Shown: one piece after another, positions 1 to 7,047 of the stretch | Numbering within the stretch: position 1 is the stretch's first letter | Layout: each line of letters begins with the position of its first letter | Source of the DNA: Chlorobiales bacterium | GTDB taxonomy: Bacteria; Bacteroidota; Chlorobiia; Chlorobiales; Chlorobiaceae | NCBI GenBank assembly: GCA_022360275.1 | Contig: JAKSDC010000155.1 | Location: forward strand, 1 to 29,185 | Reading direction: 5' to 3' | Length of the DNA stretch: 29,185 nucleotides | The notes under the pieces: model-generated | What the model was told of the DNA's origin: nothing | Seen by the model: the letters and a program-made list of their open reading frames with translations, nothing else | Database searches by the model: none | Made by a program: the position numbers and the translations under genes

Positions 1-36
1 ATCCCAGAGAATCACATGCGTATCGAGGGTGATCAT
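1..36 (-). CDS. VapC-like PIN-domain toxin, 5' fragment cut by window edge
   Basis: Only the first 12 codons are in the window: the protein begins MITLDTHVILWD. An acidic residue followed by T-x-x-x-x-W (LDTHxxLW) at the very N-terminus is typical of PIN-domain RNases of VapBC-type toxin-antitoxin modules; Asp5 would be the first metal-binding acid of the PIN active site. The start codon overlaps the stop codon of the upstream antitoxin (ATGA), which is the usual coupling in these pairs. The rest of the gene, and so whether the toxin is intact, lies outside the window. The call therefore rests on the N-terminal motif plus context. Confidence 0.72.
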   Translation of the reverse strand, partial: MITLDTHVILWD

Positions 37-266
37 TGCTTGTCAGCCTCCCACTCTTCACCGAGAGGAGAGAGAACATCGTGCAGGACTGCCGTTCGAG
101 CCACTTCTTTCAGCTTCATTCTCGCTTCCTGCTGCTTGTCTTTCGGAGGAACAAGACGCGCGACCACCTTTCCCATCGAGGTTATATCAAGGGTTTCGCC
201 GCGCTCGACACGCCGCATCACTTTTCTGAGATTGGCCCGCAATTCACTGACAGCTATCGTTCCCAT
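33..266 (-). CDS. Phd/YefM-family antitoxin
   Basis: A 77-residue protein beginning MGTIAVSELRANLRKVM, with the pattern I-A-V-S-E-L-R-x-N-L, then R-V-E-R-G-E-T and V-V-A-R-L-V-P. This is the conserved N-terminal DNA-binding half of Phd/YefM antitoxins. The charged C-terminal tail (about residues 42-77) would wrap and inhibit the toxin. The stop codon overlaps the start of a PIN-type toxin by 4 nt, so the two form one translationally coupled unit. In this family the antitoxin, alone or with the toxin, represses its own promoter. A short palindrome about 40 nt upstream of the start (304-320) is a candidate operator. Family assignment is firm. The targeted RNA is unknown. Confidence 0.85.
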   Translation of the reverse strand: MGTIAVSELRANLRKVMRRVERGETLDITSMGKVVARLVPPKDKQQEARMKLKEVARTAVLHDVLSPLGEEWEADKQ

Positions 267-303
267 GGTTTTTCTTACAACCTTTTCAGATTCGCCCTAA
301 AAC

Positions 304-320
304 GTACAATCCTCTTGTAC
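304..320. promoter_or_regulatory. Palindrome upstream of the toxin-antitoxin unit, candidate operator
   Basis: GTACAA and TTGTAC form a perfect 6-bp inverted repeat with a 5-nt spacer, lying 38 nt upstream of the antitoxin start, next to an AT-rich stretch (321-345) that could hold a promoter. Phd/YefM antitoxins bind such short palindromes to autoregulate. Binding is inferred from position only. Confidence 0.4.
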
Positions 321-384
321 AATATAATCAAAAAAATCTTAGGATAATGAAAAGAGAAAACAAACCGTTTCTATAACGCTCTAA

Positions 385-473
385 AGGGCACCTCTATTTA
401 TTGTTTATGAGTCCCGACAGGTCGGTATCAACGATGCAATTGAAAGCGCGGAATAAATAAAGAGAGGTGCCCT
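385..473. repeat. MITE-like bipartite inverted repeat
   Basis: The left end (385-402) starts AGGGCACCTCT followed by TTTATT. The right end (452-473) is its near-perfect reverse complement, giving ends of about 18 to 22 nt around a core of about 50 nt. The core contains a small hairpin (CCGA/TCGG, 414-425). The right half recurs almost unchanged at 2712-2747 and diverged at 1763-1793. The element begins 2 nt after the stop codon of the glycosyltransferase gene, so it lies in that gene's 3' untranslated region and could act as a terminator or mRNA 3' end. No coding capacity and no convincing target duplication were seen. Confidence 0.6.
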
Positions 474-474
474 A

Positions 475-1629
475 CTACCCGCCCTTGCCGGAAAAGTTGT
501 ACCTCCTGCCTTTCCATTGCGATCCTTTGCCGAAGGTGACCAGATAAAAGGAGTTCACGGCGATTCCAAGCAATGCTATCTGCGAAAAAACATGGAGAAA
601 GGCTCCCGATAAAGGCTGGTGAAATCGACCGGCAATCAGCAACCTGCTCGTAAGGGCAACGAGTATCTGCAGCAGAGGCAGCCAGAAATACACCGGAGAA
701 AAGTCGGCTTGCATCACTGAGCCAATAATGAAGCCATAAGGCGCGATATATACCAGAACCGTTATCGACATCAGGACAAACAAAAGCGGCGTACTGTACC
801 CCATTCCGGCAAACAGGTTTTTTGAAAACCCCTGCCACACCTCTGCAAAACTCCTGTACATCCGGCAGCTCACGGTTTCCATTCCATTGTAGCTCAATAC
901 CTTGCCGGCTTGTCTTTTTACCGCCTTGCAAAGCCCGACATCTTCAACAAGATTGGTACGTACCGAGCTATGCCCGCTGATCTCTTTGTACATCTTGCGT
1001 CGGAACATGAGAAACTGGCCGTTTGCAAAACAAAGCGAAGGCGCAGCACTTGCATACACAAGCTTCAAAGGGAGATAGCACAGCAGAATAAAATAGATCA
1101 ACGGTACGACCAGCTTCTCCCAGAATGACTGCATTTCCTGACGAGGTGTCATGGAAAGTAGATCGGCACCGCTCTCCTGCATGGCGGCTACGGAACGTGA
1201 CAAGCTGTCGGGAGTATGAAACGTGTCGGCATCGGTAAAAAGCAGGAAATCACCCCTGGCCTCTTCACCCAGCTGGTTACAGGCCCAGGCCTTGCCGTGC
1301 CAACCCGGTGGAAGCGGTTTACCGTCGATGATCCTGAGCAGCGGTCGGTCATCAGAATGCAACAACTTCTCGAGGATCTCTCCGGTACGGTCAGTGGAAC
1401 CGTCATTCAGGACGACCAGCTCGTAATTATCATAATCCTGCTGTAGCAGAGAAGTGATGCAGCACTCAATGCTTTTTTCTTCATTACGGACGGGAACAAG
1501 CACTGAAACAAAAGGGGAAATATCTGTCGGTAGTTGCCGGGGCAGGGACGGAAGCTCTTTCATGTTCCAGAGCAGGATACCCAGAAAGGCAAGAAGACAA
1601 AAGAGAATTATGAGCTGATAGAAGAGCAT
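475..1629 (-). CDS. cruC: Carotenoid glycosyltransferase, probable chlorobactene glucosyltransferase CruC
   Basis: A 384-residue GT2-fold glycosyltransferase. It has an N-terminal membrane segment (about residues 3-21) and the nucleotide-sugar core PVRNEE (46-51), NDGSTDRT (75-82) and the metal-binding D-A-D (133-135). An E-D pair at 229-230 is placed like the catalytic base, and about three hydrophobic segments follow. The C-terminal QWKGRRYNFSG resembles the EWKGRQYSIS tail of Staphylococcus CrtQ (recalled), as does a G-F-S-K-N-L-F-A-G segment near residue 270. CruC in Chlorobaculum tepidum glucosylates hydroxychlorobactene before acylation by CruD. bchK lies about 2.6 kb upstream on the same strand, and the recalled C. 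tepidum loci are also close (CT1987, CT1992), which supports the specific call. If this strain makes other carotenoids the acceptor would differ. The ATG start has no visible Shine-Dalgarno; heptamer repeats lie just upstream. Confidence 0.75.
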   Translation of the reverse strand: MLFYQLIILFCLLAFLGILLWNMKELPSLPRQLPTDISPFVSVLVPVRNEEKSIECCITSLLQQDYDNYELVVLNDGSTDRTGEILEKLLHSDDRPLLRIIDGKPLPPGWHGKAWACNQLGEEARGDFLLFTDADTFHTPDSLSRSVAAMQESGADLLSMTPRQEMQSFWEKLVVPLIYFILLCYLPLKLVYASAAPSLCFANGQFLMFRRKMYKEISGHSSVRTNLVEDVGLCKAVKRQAGKVLSYNGMETVSCRMYRSFAEVWQGFSKNLFAGMGYSTPLLFVLMSITVLVYIAPYGFIIGSVMQADFSPVYFWLPLLQILVALTSRLLIAGRFHQPLSGAFLHVFSQIALLGIAVNSFYLVTFGKGSQWKGRRYNFSGKGG

Positions 1630-1639
1630 CTATATGAGT

Positions 1640-1660
1640 AGTGACAAGTGACAAGTGGCA
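1640..1660. repeat. Three tandem heptamers, AGTGACA-type
   Basis: AGTGACA, AGTGACA and AGTGGCA run head to tail, ending 10 nt before the cruC start codon on the minus strand, in the place where a ribosome-binding site would be. A related array lies at 24686-24713, also directly upstream of a membrane-glycosyltransferase gene. Function unknown. Confidence 0.75.
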
Positions 1661-1664
1661 ACAA

Positions 1665-1680
1665 CTATAGCATTCTATAG
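1665..1680. other. Inverted repeat CTATAG-catt-CTATAG in the hisG-cruC gap
   Basis: Two self-complementary CTATAG hexamers separated by 4 nt, 36 nt upstream of cruC. On the minus strand this provides TATAGA and TATAGT, either of which could serve as a -10 element. No convincing -35 was found. It may be a cruC promoter or operator; weak evidence. Confidence 0.25.
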
Positions 1681-1762
1681 GACATATGCGACTTATAAGC
1701 CCTCTCTAACTGCTACACGCAATATACCGAACGATTCTCTCACACTGCCCAATACAACTATC

Positions 1763-1793
1763 GAGACGCGTAATAAATTAATAGGGGTGCCCC
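1763..1793. repeat. Diverged half-copy of the stop-codon-abutting repeat
   Basis: The segment aligns with the right half of the 385-473 element (GCG, AATAAAT, A-rich stretch, GGGGTGCCC) with several substitutions. It lies 4 nt beyond the hisG stop codon, the same placement as the other two copies. No matching left arm was found in the 168-nt gap. Confidence 0.45.
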
Positions 1794-1797
1794 CGGA

Positions 1798-2682
1798 TTA
1801 ATCGATCAGCTTGCTTATATCATACTCGAAAATGCCTTCTGCTCCTGCTCTTTTCAGATCGGGAATGACGGAACGGACTACTTTCTCCTCGACGATCACC
1901 TCAAGCGCAACCCAGTTCTCGTCGGCAAGATGCGAAACGGTAGGCTGACGCAGGGCAGGAATTATGCCGGTAATTCTCTCGAGGGATGTTTTGGGAGCGT
2001 TCATTTTCAAGCCAACCTTGCCCTGCGCGTTGATGGCACCCTGCAAAAGCATCGCCATGTTCTCGATCTTTTCCCTTTTCCAGGGATCGCTCCATGACAC
2101 CTTGTTGGCAATCAGCTTGGTGTTCGACTCAAGCAGGACATCGACAATGCGAAGTTTGTTTGCACGAAGCGAACCGCCTGTTTCGGTCACCTCGACAATG
2201 GCATCGGCAAGTTCGGGGGGTTTTACTTCCGTTGCTCCCCAACTGAACTCAACATGGGCATTGACGCCATGTTCATCGAGGTATTTTTGGGCGATATTGA
2301 CGACCTCGGTTACAACATGCTTCCCTTCGAGATCCTTTACAGACTGTATCGGCGAGCTTTCAGGAACGGCAAGCACCCACCGGACAGGACGCATTGAGGC
2401 TTTGGAGTATACCAGATCGGAAACCTCGACCACATCGGCACTGGTTTCGATAATCCAGTCTTTGCCGGTGAGTCCGACATCAAATGCCCCAAGCTCGACA
2501 TAATGAGCCATCTCCTGAGCACGAATAAGTATCGCTTCCAGTTCATCATCATCTATAGAAGGGAAGTAGGAACGGCTTTTTACGGAAAAATGAAATCCTG
2601 CCTTTGCAAACAAATCCAGCGTCGACTCCTGCAAGCTTCCTTTCGGCAAACCCAGTTTCAAGATCCTTTCAGTTACACTCAT
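1798..2682 (-). CDS. hisG: ATP phosphoribosyltransferase, long form HisG
   Basis: A 294-residue protein catalysing the first and committed step of histidine synthesis (ATP plus PRPP to phosphoribosyl-ATP). The N-terminus LKLGLPKGSLQEST, the D-V-G-L-T-G-K-D segment near residue 88, and the E-x-T-E-T-G-G-S-L-R-A-N region (about 164-175, PRPP site) identify the family. The extra C-terminal domain of about 80 residues (after about 215, containing A-L-R-Q-P-T-V-S and V-E-E-K-V-V-R) marks the long, hexameric, histidine-inhibited form, which does not need HisZ. No other his gene is nearby. It sits alone, 62 nt downstream of an LpxH-like gene, and may be cotranscribed with it. The ATG start matches the family start; no Shine-Dalgarno seen. 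Confidence 0.95.
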   Translation of the reverse strand: MSVTERILKLGLPKGSLQESTLDLFAKAGFHFSVKSRSYFPSIDDDELEAILIRAQEMAHYVELGAFDVGLTGKDWIIETSADVVEVSDLVYSKASMRPVRWVLAVPESSPIQSVKDLEGKHVVTEVVNIAQKYLDEHGVNAHVEFSWGATEVKPPELADAIVEVTETGGSLRANKLRIVDVLLESNTKLIANKVSWSDPWKREKIENMAMLLQGAINAQGKVGLKMNAPKTSLERITGIIPALRQPTVSHLADENWVALEVIVEEKVVRSVIPDLKRAGAEGIFEYDISKLID

Positions 2683-2711
2683 TGTAGGTTATTGTGTTGT
2701 TGTTGAATGCT

Positions 2712-2747
2712 AATTGAAGCGCGGAATAAATAAAGAGAGGTCCCCTA
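2712..2747. repeat. Second copy of the stop-codon-abutting repeat
   Basis: Nearly identical to 438-474, differing by one deleted A and one G-to-C change over about 36 nt. Its right edge includes the stop codon of the LpxH-like gene. No left inverted arm is present, so this is a half-element. Confidence 0.7.
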
Positions 2748-3482
2748 AAGTTGCTTCAGGGAAAACACCCCCTCTTCAAACACACCATAGGGATACGCCC
2801 CGTTAATCCATGTGCCGAGATTAATATACTCGCTACGTGCGTTGGACAGCTTCTTTCGACCCCGCACGTGACTGTGACCGCAGATAAAATAGTCAAAATC
2901 TTTTTCCCCGGCCATAGCATCGGCATACTGTACCAGAAAATCAGCTTCCCTGTGCATATTCGATCCACCGTGCCTCCGGCTCAGACGGGAAAATTTCCGC
3001 ATGATGGCAATGGCAAGATCAGGCTGAAGATGTGACAGCAACGACACGTTAAACCGGTTACGGACAAGCTTGACGAAAAGCCTGTATCCGATATCGCTCC
3101 GGTCAAGTCCGTCACCATGGGTAATGACAAACCGTTTTCCTTTGATGACAACCTCCTGCGTTCCGTACCATGTTTGCACTCCCAGTGACCTGTCGAAAAA
3201 GTCACCAAGATAAAAATCATGGTTGCCTGCGTAGTAGTGCACCGGAATACCTTGTCGGACAAGCCCCTTCAGCAGGCAGAGAAAACCGTCGAAGTATTTC
3301 GGTATGACATGGCGAAACTCCATCCAGTAGTCGAGTATATCGCCTACCATATAGAGCGAATCCCCTTCTTCGGCAATAATTCCGCAGAGCTTTTCGAAAC
3401 GCTCCATTTTGACACTCTCTTCCTGACCGGCTTGCAGTCCAAAGTGAATATCGCTGACAAAGAAGCTTTTCGACATGCACAC
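2745..3482 (-). CDS. LpxH-like UDP-2,3-diacylglucosamine pyrophosphohydrolase
   Basis: A 245-residue calcineurin-type metallophosphoesterase. Metal-binding motifs appear in order: D-I-H (11-13), G-D-I-L-D-Y-W (47-53), G-N-H-D (86-89), H-G-D (122-124) and G-H-S-H (202-205). The G-D-x-x-D-x-W and H-G-D-G-L-D-R-S-D patterns fit the LpxH group, which cleaves UDP-2,3-diacylglucosamine to lipid X in lipid A synthesis. The family also includes close relatives of unknown substrate, so the function is probable, not proven; lpxA elsewhere in the window supports an outer membrane with lipid A. Start: GTG at 3482 sits 10 nt after AAGGA; an ATG two codons later (3476) is the alternative. It follows the prenol kinase gene by 18 nt, so it is likely in the miaB-bchK transcript. 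Confidence 0.7.
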   Translation of the reverse strand: MCMSKSFFVSDIHFGLQAGQEESVKMERFEKLCGIIAEEGDSLYMVGDILDYWMEFRHVIPKYFDGFLCLLKGLVRQGIPVHYYAGNHDFYLGDFFDRSLGVQTWYGTQEVVIKGKRFVITHGDGLDRSDIGYRLFVKLVRNRFNVSLLSHLQPDLAIAIMRKFSRLSRRHGGSNMHREADFLVQYADAMAGEKDFDYFICGHSHVRGRKKLSNARSEYINLGTWINGAYPYGVFEEGVFSLKQL

Positions 3483-3500
3483 GTAAATTTCGTCCTTCGT

Positions 3501-4214
3501 TCAAAGAAGGAAAACAAGCACTATTACCGTGAGGGGAATGAGGATATTGTCAACTTCTTTCGGGCTCAACCCCTCCACAATCGTTGCTGCAAGAGCAATG
3601 ATGAGGATAGTTGAAAGATCGAACGCTTCAGGGATAATCAGCCAGACAAAAAACATCCCGGCGAGAGCGCTGCCCGCAAAAAATGCAAGACTGCCTTCGA
3701 CTGTTTTCTCACACAACACCTTGTACTTCATTTTCCCGAGCTTCACACCGAAAATAGGTGCAAGGCCGTCCCCCCAACCGAGAACCGCCATTGCAAGTAC
3801 ACCCGGAAGTTGTTTGTAATAGACCGTGCCGCATATAATCCCCACTACTACAAAATAAAGTGTTCCTCTCAGCAGTTCGCGCTTGTCCCCGGTGCGTGTC
3901 ATGGTTTTAACCGCCTGGTCATCATCCGAGGCAAAAAAGCCTTTCTGAATAAAAAGCAGCGCCCAGACAACAAAAACAGACACATTCAGGTATTGGCTCC
4001 AATGTCCATCCTGAAAAAGAGGCAGGAATATGATAACCGTTCCGGCACAAATATGAGTGATTTTGCGGCTGATATCTCTCGACAGGCCATGATTTGTTAC
4101 GAGGTAATCCAAAAGGGGAGGCACACTGAAGACATAGACAAAAGTCAGTAATGTAACAAGTACATTGTGCCAGACAACCGGCAGACCAAAGAATGTTGTG
4201 TCGAGAGTACCCAT
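3501..4214 (-). CDS. VTE5/SEC59-like prenol kinase (phytol or farnesol kinase family)
   Basis: A 237-residue polytopic membrane protein of the dolichol/phytol kinase family (COG0170), with about six or seven hydrophobic segments. Family motifs are all present: R-K-I-T-H-I-C-A-G (50-58), L-G-W-G-D-G-L-A-P-I-F-G (145-156), E-K-T-V-E-G-S (169-175) and E-G-L-S-P-K-E-V-D-N (214-223). Known relatives (plant VTE5, FOLK) phosphorylate free phytol or farnesol using CTP or a similar donor, for re-use as the diphosphate. The gene lies 30 nt downstream of a bacteriochlorophyll synthase whose substrate is a prenyl diphosphate. I infer salvage of farnesol or phytol for bacteriochlorophyll esterification. 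Automatic annotation may call it phosphatidate cytidylyltransferase, which is less likely. Confidence 0.75.
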   Translation of the reverse strand: MGTLDTTFFGLPVVWHNVLVTLLTFVYVFSVPPLLDYLVTNHGLSRDISRKITHICAGTVIIFLPLFQDGHWSQYLNVSVFVVWALLFIQKGFFASDDDQAVKTMTRTGDKRELLRGTLYFVVVGIICGTVYYKQLPGVLAMAVLGWGDGLAPIFGVKLGKMKYKVLCEKTVEGSLAFFAGSALAGMFFVWLIIPEAFDLSTILIIALAATIVEGLSPKEVDNILIPLTVIVLVFLL

Positions 4215-4244
4215 GGGAAAAAATAACTGAATACGTGGCGAACT

Positions 4245-5342
4245 CTATCCCTGCATATACTTTATACCGATCGCACCGGCAGCCATGAGGTTGTTGACCA
4301 AAAACAGGATATTATTGGCCACCTGAAACTGCAGGAACGCTTTATGTTCGGCAACGTCGCTCTGCCCGATGGCATTACCGAATCCATCCTCGACCGTGGC
4401 TTTCAAAAAGGAAATGCCGCCCGATGGGTCACGGTAGAGCTTCCATTGGAAAAAGATATTCAGCAAAAGCCCGCCAAGCATGAAAAATACAAGCGGATAA
4501 AGACCCCATGTGTATTCGAGCCATGCGAAAATGATAAATATCATATCGATAATGAAAAACGACACGAGAAAGGTGTTCTTTGGGCCGATCATGACTGTCA
4601 GGGACTTCAGTCCTCCTTCCTTGTCACCTTTGGCTGATTTGAAATCATTGAGAATAATCAGAGCAATCGCCATAAAGAAGTTCAGAATCGCCATCCAGAC
4701 AACCTCGGGCCTGATTTCACTGAACAGGGCGTTGGCAGAAAACCAGGTCACAAAGCTGTAAGCGAAACCAACCGCAGGGGCCGATGTGAGAATATTCTTC
4801 TTGAGCTTGAACGGCGGAGCCGAATACGTGTAGGCAAGAATGAGAGAAGCCGTGATCGATGATGTAATAATCAACCCCCGTGTCCCTCCGATATAGATCC
4901 CAAGAAAAATACCAAGGCCAAAAGCCAGTAAAAAAACTACGATACTGTTCCACAACGCCTCTTTTTTGGTTAACCGTCCGGAAGGAATCGGTCTTGTCGG
5001 TTCATTGACTCTGTCAAGCTCGAGATCGAAAAGATCGTTGATAGACTGGCTGAATCCCGTCCCGAGTGGTCCGAACATCAAAAAAACAGACAGAAGGAGA
5101 AAATAATCGTGAAACGTCGGCTGCATGGCACCGGAAGCCATAACCCCTCCAGCCAGACATGGAAAAACACTGATCCATGTAACAGGATCCAGAATTTCTA
5201 TATGAGCCCTGACCTTATCGGTAAAGGTAAGCTTGGCATTGGCGGTAACAGACATTGCACTTGCGATATGTTGATAAAGAAACTTCTTCAAGAACTTGAA
5301 TTTACAAATAGCCCTTGACATAAAAAAGGGTAGTGTCGTCAT
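4245..5342 (-). CDS. bchK: (Bacterio)chlorophyll synthase of the UbiA family, probable BchK
   Basis: A 365-residue polytopic prenyltransferase with eight or nine hydrophobic segments. The first Asp-rich motif is N-D-L-F-D-L-E-L-D-R-V-N-E-P-T-R-P-I-P-S-G (102-122), the signature of chlorophyll synthases. The second is N-D-F-K-S-A-K-G-D (232-240). The enzyme esterifies the propionate of a (bacterio)chlorophyllide with a prenyl diphosphate. Green sulfur bacteria have three such enzymes: BchK (BChl c/d/e, farnesyl), BchG (BChl a) and ChlG. BchK is preferred because of cruC and nif-type genes nearby, as I recall for C. tepidum; sequence alone does not settle it. The start used overlaps the miaB stop (ATGA), but residues 1-29 look unlike the family and Met30 (5255) may be the true start, giving 336 residues. 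A prenol kinase gene follows 30 nt downstream. Confidence 0.8.
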   Translation of the reverse strand: MTTLPFFMSRAICKFKFLKKFLYQHIASAMSVTANAKLTFTDKVRAHIEILDPVTWISVFPCLAGGVMASGAMQPTFHDYFLLLSVFLMFGPLGTGFSQSINDLFDLELDRVNEPTRPIPSGRLTKKEALWNSIVVFLLAFGLGIFLGIYIGGTRGLIITSSITASLILAYTYSAPPFKLKKNILTSAPAVGFAYSFVTWFSANALFSEIRPEVVWMAILNFFMAIALIILNDFKSAKGDKEGGLKSLTVMIGPKNTFLVSFFIIDMIFIIFAWLEYTWGLYPLVFFMLGGLLLNIFFQWKLYRDPSGGISFLKATVEDGFGNAIGQSDVAEHKAFLQFQVANNILFLVNNLMAAGAIGIKYMQG

Positions 5343-6649
5343 TGAGGACGACCGATAAGCGTTGCCGAGGTTGATGCATGGATCTTCACACTCACCAGGT
5401 CACCGGGCTTATAATCTTCACGATCAAACACTACAACCCGGTTTGTCGCAGTCCGGCCCATAAGCATTTCTCTGGAACGTTTGCTTTCCGATTCTGCAAG
5501 TACCGCTGCAACATTTCCAATTTGAGCAGCATACAGTTCCCCGGAAATTTTGTTCTGCAGAGCAATGATCTCATCGAGCCTGCGCTTTTTCACCTTTTCG
5601 GCAACATCGTCCGGCAGATGTTTCGCGGCGTAGGTACCCGGACGCACCGAATAATAAAACGTGTAGGAAAAATCGAAGCGGACCTCTTCCATCAGGCTCA
5701 ACGTCTCCCGGTGATCCTTCTCGGTTTCTCCACAAAAACCGGCAATCAGGTCGGTCGAGATCGTGACACCTGGAATACACCGGCGAATCATGGCTATTTT
5801 TTCAAGATACTCCTCCCTGCTGTGTCCTCTGTTCATCAGCCCCAGCATCCTTGTTGAACCGGATTGTACGGGTAGATGAATGGTATTGCAAATATTGTCA
5901 TGTGCAGCGATAACCCGCACAAGTGATTCCGAAATATCCTTGGGGTGTGACGTGGTAAACCTGATTCGCGCCCTCTTGGCGGCGCGACTTGACCTTTCCA
6001 GCAACTCGGCAAAATCGCACCCGGCATTATCATCGAAGTAGGAATTGACATTCTGTCCGAGCAGGGTGATCTCCCTGTAACCCGCTTCTTCAAGCTGCTC
6101 GACCTCGTCAATCACCGATTTCATCGGGCGGCTTCGCTCCTTTCCTCTCGTATACGGCACGACACAGAACGCACACCGGTTGTTACATCCCCGCATAACC
6201 GGAACGAAAGCGCTGATCGAACCGGTACGTACCGGTTCGATCCCGGTGTATGTTTCTTCCGGGATGAAAGCAAGATTTGCTCCGCGAATCCCCTGTTGTG
6301 CATTTTCTATCAGCAGGGGAAGCTGGCGATAGGTGTCCGGACCTGCAAGAAAATCAATACCATCCGACATGCCGAACATTTTTTCCCGGTAGTACTGGGG
6401 AACACAACCGATAACCCCGACAAGCAGGTCTGACCGTAACCGCCGCTTGCCTTTGAGATTGTTCAGCGTGTTCATGATCTTCTCAACCGCGTTTTCCCTT
6501 ACGGCACAGGTATTGAGTATGACAAGGTCAGCGCTGTCTTCGGAATCCGTCATGACATACCCCTCATCCTGCAAGAGAGAGGTGATAATTTCCGTATCCG
6601 CCTGGTTCATCTGGCAACCGAAGGTTCGTATATGGACCTTTTTTGTCAT
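5339..6649 (-). CDS. miaB: tRNA-2-methylthio-N6-dimethylallyladenosine synthase MiaB
   Basis: A 436-residue radical-SAM methylthiotransferase that adds the 2-methylthio group to i6A37 of tRNAs reading UNN codons. The N-terminal UPF0004 domain carries the three cysteines for the auxiliary cluster (C12 in T-F-G-C-Q-M-N, C48 in N-T-C-A-V-R, C82 in G-C-V-P-Q). The radical SAM motif C-N-N-R-C-A-F-C (155-162) follows, then P-Y-T-R-G-K-E-R-S-R, which is strongly MiaB-like. A TRAM domain occupies about 375-434. Length and start match the family. It is the first gene of a minus-strand run and overlaps bchK by 4 nt. Confidence 0.95.
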   Translation of the reverse strand: MTKKVHIRTFGCQMNQADTEIITSLLQDEGYVMTDSEDSADLVILNTCAVRENAVEKIMNTLNNLKGKRRLRSDLLVGVIGCVPQYYREKMFGMSDGIDFLAGPDTYRQLPLLIENAQQGIRGANLAFIPEETYTGIEPVRTGSISAFVPVMRGCNNRCAFCVVPYTRGKERSRPMKSVIDEVEQLEEAGYREITLLGQNVNSYFDDNAGCDFAELLERSSRAAKRARIRFTTSHPKDISESLVRVIAAHDNICNTIHLPVQSGSTRMLGLMNRGHSREEYLEKIAMIRRCIPGVTISTDLIAGFCGETEKDHRETLSLMEEVRFDFSYTFYYSVRPGTYAAKHLPDDVAEKVKKRRLDEIIALQNKISGELYAAQIGNVAAVLAESESKRSREMLMGRTATNRVVVFDREDYKPGDLVSVKIHASTSATLIGRPQ

Positions 6650-6687
6650 CGATTATGCAACGCTTTTCTCATTGTTTTAATCTCTTC

Positions 6688-6750
6688 AGGGAACCTTTAC
6701 CTGCCGCGAGTCCCGATTGCATCGGGATAACAAAATTAGTGGAGGTTCCT
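6688..6750. repeat. Nested inverted repeat upstream of miaB
   Basis: Outer arms GGAACCT (6690-6696) and AGGTTCC (6743-6749) enclose a perfect hairpin TCCCGAT-tgc-ATCGGGA (6711-6727). The layout (outer arms with AGGNNCCT ends, inner hairpin starting with TCCCGA) resembles the element at 385-473, suggesting a diverged relative. It lies between the divergent miaB and small plus-strand genes and so could sit in the miaB leader. Confidence 0.45.
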
Positions 6751-6805
6751 TTCAATACATAGTACGCGGAGCCGTATATTTTTCAAAGGATTAACACATT
6801 TCTCG

Positions 6806-7003
6806 GTGGAAAAGGGAAGTTATATTGTCAGGAATGAAAAAAGGAACTATTCACTGGGGAAAACCAGCCTGAGTGACCTTATCGACGACGGGGTCAACCG
6901 GGAAATCGGAGTGCAGAAACTCATCGTTGAGTGGAAACGGCTTACCGATACACTCGTCAGGGAAAAAGATATTATCCCCAATACCACGACAACCGCTGAC
7001 TAA
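6806..7003 (+). CDS. Small protein of unknown function (65 residues)
   Basis: I do not recognise a family. The predicted product is hydrophilic and mixed-charge, with a central segment S-L-S-D-L-I-D-D-G-V-N-R-E-I-G-V-Q-K-L-I-V-E-W that looks helical; no signal peptide, membrane segment or cysteines. Reasons to think it is real: third codon positions in the middle are strongly C or G biased, as in the neighbouring genes; it fills an otherwise empty gap; and the reverse strand offers no alternative. The GTG start at 6806 has AAAGGA 15 nt upstream, which is rather far. It ends 44 nt from the convergent nifU-like gene. Confidence 0.5.
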   Translation: MEKGSYIVRNEKRNYSLGKTSLSDLIDDGVNREIGVQKLIVEWKRLTDTLVREKDIIPNTTTTAD

Positions 7004-7047
7004 GCAGCCTTATTGCCGATACATTCTGTTCAGGAGACCTCGACAAC

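Noticed and set aside
1964..2503. 179-codon plus-strand open frame
   Set aside because: Antisense to hisG; low-complexity Ser/Thr-rich translation typical of a reverse-frame shadow.
3501..4214. Phosphatidate cytidylyltransferase (CdsA)
   Set aside because: The motifs fit the SEC59/VTE5 kinase family, and the CdsA signature near the C-terminus is not present.
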